Part shown: one piece after another, positions 58,645 through 64,000 of the stretch
How positions within the stretch are numbered: position 1 is the stretch's first letter
How the letters are laid out: each line of letters begins with the position of its first letter
Program-made: the position numbers and the translations under genes
Source: Thermosulfurimonas marina
Lineage (GTDB): Bacteria > Desulfobacterota > Thermodesulfobacteria > Thermodesulfobacteriales > Thermodesulfobacteriaceae
Direction: 5' to 3'
Length of the DNA stretch: 64,000 nucleotides
Assembly: GCF_012317585.1 (NCBI RefSeq)
Contig: NZ_CP042909.1
Coordinates: 1-64,000, forward strand
Notes under the pieces: generated by a model
What the model was told of the DNA's origin: nothing
Seen by the model: the letters and a program-made list of their open reading frames with translations, nothing else
The model's database searches: none

Positions 58645-59443
58645 GCTTTTTAAGTCTCTCCAGAGCCGCCTGATACATAAGATCTAAGGGAGGATTTTTT
58701 CCCGTAAAAAGGCGGAACTGCTCCGCTCCTTGATAAACCAGCATCTTGAGCCCGTCAATGGTAAGGCACCCCGCAGCCTCGGCCTCGGCCAGAAAGCGCG
58801 TCCTAAGAGGCACATAGACCAGATCCATGGCCGCCCGAAAATTATGAAAGACTTCTTTTGGGACCGGGCTCTCCCAGCTTTTAAGCCCTACGCTGGTGGT
58901 CTGGATGATGACTTCCCCTGAGGCCTGAGAGATCTCGGAAAGAGGAAAGGCCCGTCCCCCCAGGCTCTGAACCAAGGCTTGGGCCCGCTCCAGAGTCCGA
59001 TTGTAAACCTCCACCTCGGCCCCGGCCTCCCTCAGGGCAAAGACCACCGCCCGGGCCGCTCCTCCAGCCCCTACCACCGCCGCCCGCCGGCCCCGCAGAT
59101 TAAGACCGGCCTCCTCCAGACTGCGCTTGACTCCAATCCAGTCGGTATTGGTCCCCCAGAGGCGCCCTTCCCGGTTGACCACGGTATTTACCGCCCCGAT
59201 CTTCCGGGCCACCGGATCGATCTCCTCGAGATAAAGCATCACCGTTTCTTTGTGAGGGATGGTTACCGAAAGACCGCCGATTCCCAGGGCTCGAACCCCT
59301 ACCATAGCCTGGGGCAAAAGATCCGGGGGCACCTCAAAGGCCCCATAGACCGCAGGAATCCCCAAGGCCCGCAGGGCCGCGTTGTGCATCGCTGGAGAAA
59401 GAGAATGGGCCACCGGATATCCCAGGACCCCCAAGACCCTCAT
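58625..59443 (-). CDS. aroE: Shikimate dehydrogenase
   Basis: Reduces 3-dehydroshikimate with NADPH. The 272-aa protein shows GYPVAHSLSPAMHNAAL, SVTIPHKETV with the catalytic Lys, GTNTDWIGV, and the NADP site VVGAGGAARAVVFALREAG. It follows aroD with zero bases between stop and start. Confidence 0.95.
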   Translation of the reverse strand: MRVLGVLGYPVAHSLSPAMHNAALRALGIPAVYGAFEVPPDLLPQAMVGVRALGIGGLSVTIPHKETVMLYLEEIDPVARKIGAVNTVVNREGRLWGTNTDWIGVKRSLEEAGLNLRGRRAAVVGAGGAARAVVFALREAGAEVEVYNRTLERAQALVQSLGGRAFPLSEISQASGEVIIQTTSVGLKSWESPVPKEVFHNFRAAMDLVYVPLRTRFLAEAEAAGCLTIDGLKMLVYQGAEQFRLFTGKNPPLDLMYQAALERLKKHGEEKN

Positions 59444-60109
59444 TTAGACCCCCAGAATTTTGAGGACTTTACGCAGATCTTCCGCTACCAACTGCCCCGG
59501 AGCAGTCTCGGCTCCGGTTCGGGAAGCGGCAAAGGTAAAAGGAGCTCCGAGAAAAAGGGAGACCGCCCGGGTCCAGCGCCCTGCCGGCCCCATGCCAAAG
59601 GCCACTAGCGGAAGATCAAATTTGCGCCGGGCCCAAACGATGAGGGAAAGCAACTCTAACCCCTCCTCCGGCCTACGCACCATGCAAACCACCTTGCCCA
59701 CATCGGCCTTCAGCTCAACCATTTCTTTAATTTTATCACATAAGTATGCTTTAGATGGAGTTTTTTGAAAATTATGATAGGAAAGGATAAGGCGGGTTTC
59801 CCGGAGTCCGGAGCGCAGCTGGGCCACGGCCTCCGGACCGCAGGCTAACTCCAGATCCACGAAGGAGGCTCCGTGGGTGGCCGCCTCCCGGAGCCAGAAA
59901 AGGCGTTCTTCTAAAGGGGCCGGGCGAAGACCCCCTTCCTCTTGTGCCCGAAAGGTAAAGATAAGGGGCTTGGAAAGAGAGAAAAAGGGGGCTACGGCCG
60001 GCTCCCTTAGGGCATCCAGACGGATCTCAAAGAGATCGGCCTCTGGTCCGGAGGCTAGGATTCGCTTAGCCTCCTCCACCGTGGGCGCGGCCACGGAGAT
60101 ACATATCAT
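59444..60109 (-). CDS. aroD: 3-dehydroquinate dehydratase, type I
   Basis: Removes water from 3-dehydroquinate by a Schiff-base mechanism. The 221-aa protein has FEIRLDALREP near residue 25, FTFRAQEEGG, the His of LILSYHNFQKTP, and the Schiff-base Lys in GKVVCMV. The type I fold fits its length. It abuts purH and aroE, which gives a tight operon. Confidence 0.92.
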   Translation of the reverse strand: MICISVAAPTVEEAKRILASGPEADLFEIRLDALREPAVAPFFSLSKPLIFTFRAQEEGGLRPAPLEERLFWLREAATHGASFVDLELACGPEAVAQLRSGLRETRLILSYHNFQKTPSKAYLCDKIKEMVELKADVGKVVCMVRRPEEGLELLSLIVWARRKFDLPLVAFGMGPAGRWTRAVSLFLGAPFTFAASRTGAETAPGQLVAEDLRKVLKILGV

Positions 60110-60712
60110 TTAGGCCTCAGGAGGGGTTACTCCGGCCAAGTATTCCGCAATGGCCCGATCGTAACGCCAGGTAGTCTCAAAGACCTTGCGGGCCAACTCA
60201 AACCTGGTACGCAAGGTAGTGGACCCCCCGTGGGCCCGCATTTCCGCAAGCACCCTTTCGTAGTCCGCAGGATCCACGATTACCGTGACATATTTGAAAT
60301 TTTTGGCCGCCGCCCGCAAAAGTGTAGGCCCCCCGATGTCAATATTTTCGATGGCTGTTTCCAGATCCGCCCCGGAGGCCACGGCCTTTTCAAAGGCGTA
60401 AAGGTTTACCGCCACCAAATCGATGGGCTTGATCCCGTGTTCCTCAATCTGGCGTACATGTTCCTCCTTGTCCCGGAGATAAAGAAGACCTCCGTGGATC
60501 TTGGGGTGCAAAGTTTTTACTCGGCCATCGAGCATCTCCGGAAACCCGGTAACCTCGGAGACATCCGTCACCGGGACTCCGGCCTCCCGAATGACCCGGG
60601 CCGTACCCCCGGTGGAGATGATCTCTATCCCCATTTCATGTAAAGCCTTAGCAAATTCCGCCACCCCGGTCTTGTCGGTCACACTGATAAGGGCCCTCTG
60701 GATTTTTGGCAT
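60110..60712 (-). CDS. Stand-alone IMP cyclohydrolase (N-terminal PurH domain only)
   Basis: Closes the purine ring in the last step of IMP synthesis. The 200-aa product matches only the MGS-like N-terminal domain of bifunctional Pur[57 protein letters not shown] and [10 protein letters not shown]. The C-terminal AICAR transformylase domain (about 310 residues) is missing, with a normal stop and no continuing frame, so that activity must be supplied elsewhere. It sits 12 bp after ahbC and directly before aroD. Confidence 0.9.
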   Translation of the reverse strand: MPKIQRALISVTDKTGVAEFAKALHEMGIEIISTGGTARVIREAGVPVTDVSEVTGFPEMLDGRVKTLHPKIHGGLLYLRDKEEHVRQIEEHGIKPIDLVAVNLYAFEKAVASGADLETAIENIDIGGPTLLRAAAKNFKYVTVIVDPADYERVLAEMRAHGGSTTLRTRFELARKVFETTWRYDRAIAEYLAGVTPPEA

Positions 60713-60724
60713 TTTTTGCCCTCC

Positions 60725-61909
60725 TTAAGCGATACCGATTTCTTCATCGGTGAGATAGCAGGCCGGGTCCGGGGCCCAGACATCCCCGGTGGCAGCCTCG
60801 GCCCGCACCCGGAAATTTCCGGCACAGACCTCCAGAAACCGGCACCGGGCACAACGCCCCTTCACCCACTTCTTTTTTTCTTTGAGTTTGGCCATAAGGG
60901 GATCCGAAGTGTCTAACCAGATTTCACTAAAGGGCCGCTCTCGCACGTTGCCAAAGGAATAATGCCGCCAGAACTGATCGGCATGTACCGAGCCGTCCCA
61001 AGAGACACAGCCGATCCCCACCCCGGAATTGTTGCCTCCGTTCATACGCAGAAGCTCGTAGACCTCTTCGGCCCGGGGATGGCCCTCTCGTTTCATGCGC
61101 AGATAGAGATAGGGACCGTCGGCGTGATTGTCCACAGTGAGGACCTCTACCTTGAGGCCCTTGTCGTGGAGCTCCTTGGTGCGGTTAATAATATAATCCA
61201 CCCAGCGTCTGGTCTCCTCATGGGAGAGGTCCTGTTCCCTCAGGCGGGAACCCCGTCCGGCATAAACTAGATGGTAGAAACAGATCCTGGGGATCTGGTA
61301 TTCTTCCACCAGGTCGAAAATTCCCGGAATTTCTTGGGCGTTGAGTTTGTTGATGGTGAAACGGAGCCCCACCTTGATCCCCTCGGCCTTGCAGTTTTCT
61401 ACGGCCTCCATGGCCTTATCAAAGGCCCCCTTCACTCCCCGAAAACGGTCGTGGACCTCCCGGAGTCCGTCCATACTGATGCCCACATAGGAAAGACCCA
61501 GTTTCTTGAGCTCCCGGGCCAGGGCCCGATCAATGAGGACTCCGTTAGTGGAAATCACCGCCCGCATGCCTAGATCTACGGCCCTTTTGATGAGATCCAA
61601 AATGTCCGGGCGCATGAGGGGTTCCCCCCCGGAAAAAAGCACCACCGGACAGCCGAACCGGGCCAGGTCCTCCAATAAGGCCATCCCTTCTTCAGTGGTG
61701 AGTTCATCGGGATGGGGATTGGGGTCTGCAGAGGCGTAACAGTGCACACAACGCAGGTTGCAGCGCTTGGTTACATTCCAGACCACCACCGGCCTTTTGT
61801 CGGCCGAAAACTGTAAAAGATGGGAAGGAAGATCCTTGGCCCGGCGCCCGTAGCGCAGAGGATCCGAAGGCTCAACCGTCCCGCAATAAAGTTTGGAAAT
61901 ACCTATCAT
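60725..61909 (-). CDS. ahbC: Radical SAM enzyme of alternative heme synthesis, AhbC type
   Basis: A 394-aa radical SAM enzyme. The CxxxCxxC cluster is C50, C54 and C57 (KRCNLRCVHCYAS), followed by LFSGGEPLMRPDIL. The N-terminus MIGISKLYCGTVEPSD and SHLLQFSADKRPVVVWNVT is the recurring AhbC pattern: 12,18-didecarboxysiroheme deacetylase, which makes Fe-coproporphyrin from siroheme. The C-terminal Cys residues (CARCRFLEVCAGN) bind an auxiliary cluster. AhbD would be the nearest alternative, but its N-terminus differs. The product is needed for cytochromes such as the one at 3286. Confidence 0.85.
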   Translation of the reverse strand: MIGISKLYCGTVEPSDPLRYGRRAKDLPSHLLQFSADKRPVVVWNVTKRCNLRCVHCYASADPNPHPDELTTEEGMALLEDLARFGCPVVLFSGGEPLMRPDILDLIKRAVDLGMRAVISTNGVLIDRALARELKKLGLSYVGISMDGLREVHDRFRGVKGAFDKAMEAVENCKAEGIKVGLRFTINKLNAQEIPGIFDLVEEYQIPRICFYHLVYAGRGSRLREQDLSHEETRRWVDYIINRTKELHDKGLKVEVLTVDNHADGPYLYLRMKREGHPRAEEVYELLRMNGGNNSGVGIGCVSWDGSVHADQFWRHYSFGNVRERPFSEIWLDTSDPLMAKLKEKKKWVKGRCARCRFLEVCAGNFRVRAEAATGDVWAPDPACYLTDEEIGIA

Positions 61910-61913
61910 TTGG

Positions 61914-62285
61914 CTACCCTCTCAAAATTTTTTCTACCACTTCTTTCAACTCCCCTTTATTAAAAGGATAACACACATAATCGTCGCAGCCAGCATCCCG
62001 GGCCTTTTCGAACTCCTCTGAAGAAAGACACTTGCATACTCCCACTACCGGAATCTTGGCTGTTCGGGGACTACTCTTGAGAAGAAGAACCGCGGCATAT
62101 CCATCGAGCTTGGGAATTTCCTTCTCTAGAATGACCACCTCTGGAGGGACCTCCCGGCAGAGACGAATTAGCTCTTCTCCATCGGAAACTCTTACCATCC
62201 GGGCCTTTAAGGGTTGCAACTCCTCTTCTACCCGCTCGGCCACGGAATCGGAAAGGGCCAGATATATGAGAGGGGGTTTAGCCAT
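61914..62285 (-). CDS. Degenerate response-regulator receiver protein
   Basis: A single receiver domain of 123 aa with no output domain. The fold is evident (VVILEKEIPKLDGYAAVLLL; ARDAGCDDYVCYPFNKGEL), but the phosphorylated Asp is Glu (residue 54), the N-terminal acidic pair is reduced to LSDS, and the invariant Lys before Pro is Tyr (CYPF). It therefore cannot be phosphorylated in the ordinary way and may act constitutively or by protein binding. It lies between ahbC and the ClpX-like gene with gaps of 4 and 2 bp. Confidence 0.85.
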   Translation of the reverse strand: MAKPPLIYLALSDSVAERVEEELQPLKARMVRVSDGEELIRLCREVPPEVVILEKEIPKLDGYAAVLLLKSSPRTAKIPVVGVCKCLSSEEFEKARDAGCDDYVCYPFNKGELKEVVEKILRG

Positions 62286-62287
62286 GT

Positions 62288-63928
62288 TTAGCTCAGGCGA
62301 TAAGAGGTGCTCACCAGACGGTTCAGGAACTCCTCCGGAGAGGTCACGGCCTTTTCTGGAAGTTCAAAGACCCTTTTGCCCGTGCGGTCATGTACCAGGC
62401 GCAAGCCATACTCCAGGACGCTGAGCAGGCGATCGCAAAAGGCATACACCCCTTCGTCCCGCTTGACCACCTCTTGGAGGATGAGGTCCCGGGCCGCTTC
62501 GGAAAAATAGACCCGAAAACCAAGGCGCCTCTCATAACTCTTTTCAAAGCTCTGGATCTGACGCCAGAGCATGAGGACTTCTTCCAGGGCCTGCTGAGGG
62601 TCGAGATCTTCTTTGCGATGCAGGGCTAAGACCAGATCCAGCTTGGCCGGGGTAAGAGGGAAGCGGTGACGCTCAAAAAAGCCCTTCTTACGTTCTTTAA
62701 GAAAGCTCTTCAAGCGATGTTCCTCATCCGCACAGGCGGCCTCAAACCACTCCCTCCACCGAGAGGACTCCGGATGGGCCCGCATTTCGGCCAGGACCCG
62801 CTCCGGCTCCAGAACCACCTCCCGGGTAACCCCCAAAAAATTGAGCTTGGTACTGGGAAGGGCCTTCTCAAAAGGAATAAGGACCCGCTCGAGGACCCGG
62901 GAAAGGGCCCGGGCCCCGGTATTCTCCCGAGCGGCCCTGCGGGCCAGCTCCCGCAGGGCCTCATCGGTAAAGGCCAAATCAATACCGTAGGCCCGAAAGT
63001 CGCGCTTTTTACTCACCACAATCACGCTGTTAGGGTTGGCCAGAATGTGGTAAAGATCTTCCTCCGTCAGGGGATCAAAGACGGCGATCACCGGGAACCG
63101 CCCCACAAACTCTGACTCAAACCCATAGGCGATCAGGTCTTCCGGGGTCACAAACTTGAAGTAATTGATCTGCGTGTCTTCCCGGGCCTCGATCTCTGAA
63201 AGAAAGCCCAGCTTTTGCTTGTGGAGCCGCTTGCGGATAATCTCCTCCAGGCCCCCGAAGGCCCCGCTGGCGATAAAGAGGATGTAGCGGGTGTTTATGG
63301 TATTGCGCCTCCGGCGCCCGGTGCGCCGATAATATTCCACGGCCTCCATCTGGCTTATGGGGTCATGGGGGGTGCGTAGTTCTACCTCGGTCTCTTCCAA
63401 GGGTTTAAGCAGGGCCCGCTGGACTCCCGTCCGGGAGACATCCGGGCCGATGATGTGGCCGCTCGAGGCAATCTTGTCTATCTCGTCCAGGTAAACGATT
63501 CCGAAACGGGCCCGCTCTACATTGCCGTCGGCCTCCTGCACCAGATCGCGAATGAGGTCCTCCACGTCCCCGCCCACATATCCGGTTTCGCTGAACTTGG
63601 TGGCATCCCCCTTGACAAAAGGCACTCCGATCTTCCGGGCGATGAGCTTGATCATAAAGGTCTTGCCCACCCCGGTGGGGCCGATAATGATGATGTTGTT
63701 CTTGACAAAACCTACCTCGTCGAAGCGCTCTCCGCGCTCCAGAAAATACTTCACCCGGTGGAAATGGGTACAGATCTTGGTGGCCAGGATCCCTTTGGCC
63801 TCCCGCTGCCCGATGAGATATTCGTCCAGATAGGCCTCGAGTTCTTCGGGTTTGAGGTCAAAATTGATGAGGGCGTTTTTTTCTCTCTCCGCCCAGCCCG
63901 CGCGTTGGGGAACAAACCTCGAAGCCAT
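62288..63928 (-). CDS. ClpX-like AAA+ ATPase without zinc finger
   Basis: A 546-aa AAA+ protein of the ClpX/HslU class. Walker A is GPTGVGKT (83-90), Walker B is FGIVYLDEIDKI (near 142-153), the pore loop GYVG is at 116-119, and the sensor/arginine region is GFESEFVGRFPVIAVFDPLT. HKQKLGFLSE matches the loop that ClpX uses (IGF) to dock ClpP. The N-terminal zinc-binding domain of ClpX is absent, and a C-terminal extension of about 150 residues (RLKSFLKERKKGFFERHRF) is new. Its substrate is unknown. Confidence 0.85.
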   Translation of the reverse strand: MASRFVPQRAGWAEREKNALINFDLKPEELEAYLDEYLIGQREAKGILATKICTHFHRVKYFLERGERFDEVGFVKNNIIIIGPTGVGKTFMIKLIARKIGVPFVKGDATKFSETGYVGGDVEDLIRDLVQEADGNVERARFGIVYLDEIDKIASSGHIIGPDVSRTGVQRALLKPLEETEVELRTPHDPISQMEAVEYYRRTGRRRRNTINTRYILFIASGAFGGLEEIIRKRLHKQKLGFLSEIEAREDTQINYFKFVTPEDLIAYGFESEFVGRFPVIAVFDPLTEEDLYHILANPNSVIVVSKKRDFRAYGIDLAFTDEALRELARRAARENTGARALSRVLERVLIPFEKALPSTKLNFLGVTREVVLEPERVLAEMRAHPESSRWREWFEAACADEEHRLKSFLKERKKGFFERHRFPLTPAKLDLVLALHRKEDLDPQQALEEVLMLWRQIQSFEKSYERRLGFRVYFSEAARDLILQEVVKRDEGVYAFCDRLLSVLEYGLRLVHDRTGKRVFELPEKAVTSPEEFLNRLVSTSYRLS

Positions 63929-63937
63929 GGAATAAAA

Positions 63938-64000
63938 TTATAGCAGCTCTTCGGGATCCCGATCAAGGGTCACCCGCAGACCGGAAGGCCAGCGGGAGAC
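63938..64000 (-). CDS. 3' end of an unidentified gene (partial at right edge)
   Basis: Twenty codons and a TAA are visible on the minus strand (WPSGLRVTLDRDPEELL), ending 9 bp before the ClpX-like start. The frame is open to the right edge. Too short to identify. The closeness suggests it is the upstream member of the same operon. Confidence 0.45.
   Translation of the reverse strand, partial: VSRWPSGLRVTLDRDPEELL

Overview
The window reads as chromosomal DNA from a thermophilic, anaerobic, autotrophic bacterium, most likely of the Thermodesulfobacteria (Thermosulfurimonas / Thermodesulfatator type). This taxonomic guess is inference from gene content: a complete Wood-Ljungdahl CO2-fixation cluster with selenoprotein HdrA, MvhD and formate dehydrogenase, an eleven-subunit complex I without NuoEFG, the alternative heme enzyme AhbC, and an octaheme hydroxylamine-oxidoreductase-like cytochrome. 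No rRNA gene is present and the only tRNA found is tRNA-Lys(UUU).

Layout. 1-3115 (+): end of a PEP-utilising enzyme, then GAPDH and phosphoglycerate kinase. 3219-4821 (+): a separately promoted secreted octaheme cytochrome. 4820-7956 (-): a DRTGG/BioD-like protein and a fused ADP-forming acetate-CoA ligase. 8011-10793: a decayed phage-tail-like (extracellular contractile injection) island in which each recognisable gene carries a nonsense codon, frameshift or truncation. 10806-12883: an ABC-2 exporter, an amphi-Trp protein and a small conserved protein with a predicted leaderless transcript. 12918-17316: tRNA-Lys followed by a scrapyard of integrase pieces, an IS3-family fragment, and a degraded type III-B (Cmr) CRISPR effector cassette whose cmr4 gene is split by an intact IS256-family element with a 9-bp target duplication. 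17361-19266 (+): tpiA, a CoA-binding protein and scpA. 19374-29838 (+): ferredoxin-like protein plus nuoABCDHIJKLMN. 29906-32750: AIM24 remnant, secG, a membrane protein and an HDOD protein.

The core of the window is 32747-54244 (-): fhs, folD, cooS, hdrA, mvhD, an hdrC-like ferredoxin, a second mvhD-like gene, metV, a metF-acsD fusion, acsB, acsC, acsE and fdhA. Together these reduce CO2 to formate (FdhA), carry it on tetrahydrofolate to methyl-THF (Fhs, FolD, MetVF), move the methyl to the corrinoid protein (AcsE, AcsCD) and join it with CO from CooS on AcsB to make acetyl-CoA. Three in-frame TGA codons, in fdhA (34382-34384), mvhD (46003-46005) and hdrA (49102-49104), lie at conserved Sec/Cys positions and are each followed by a compact hairpin, so they are called selenocysteine codons rather than stops.

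54313-63928 holds a VKOR-like oxidoreductase, a core-type methionine synthase, aroK, an HPP-family membrane protein (a nitrite-transporter candidate), and a minus-strand run ClpX-like ATPase - degenerate receiver - ahbC - IMP cyclohydrolase - aroD - aroE - aroA. Acetyl-CoA made by the central cluster can be converted to acetate plus ATP by the acetate-CoA ligase. The PEP enzyme, GAPDH, PGK and TPI supply gluconeogenesis. The Hdr/Mvh-like proteins probably connect MetVF to the electron carriers that complex I also uses.
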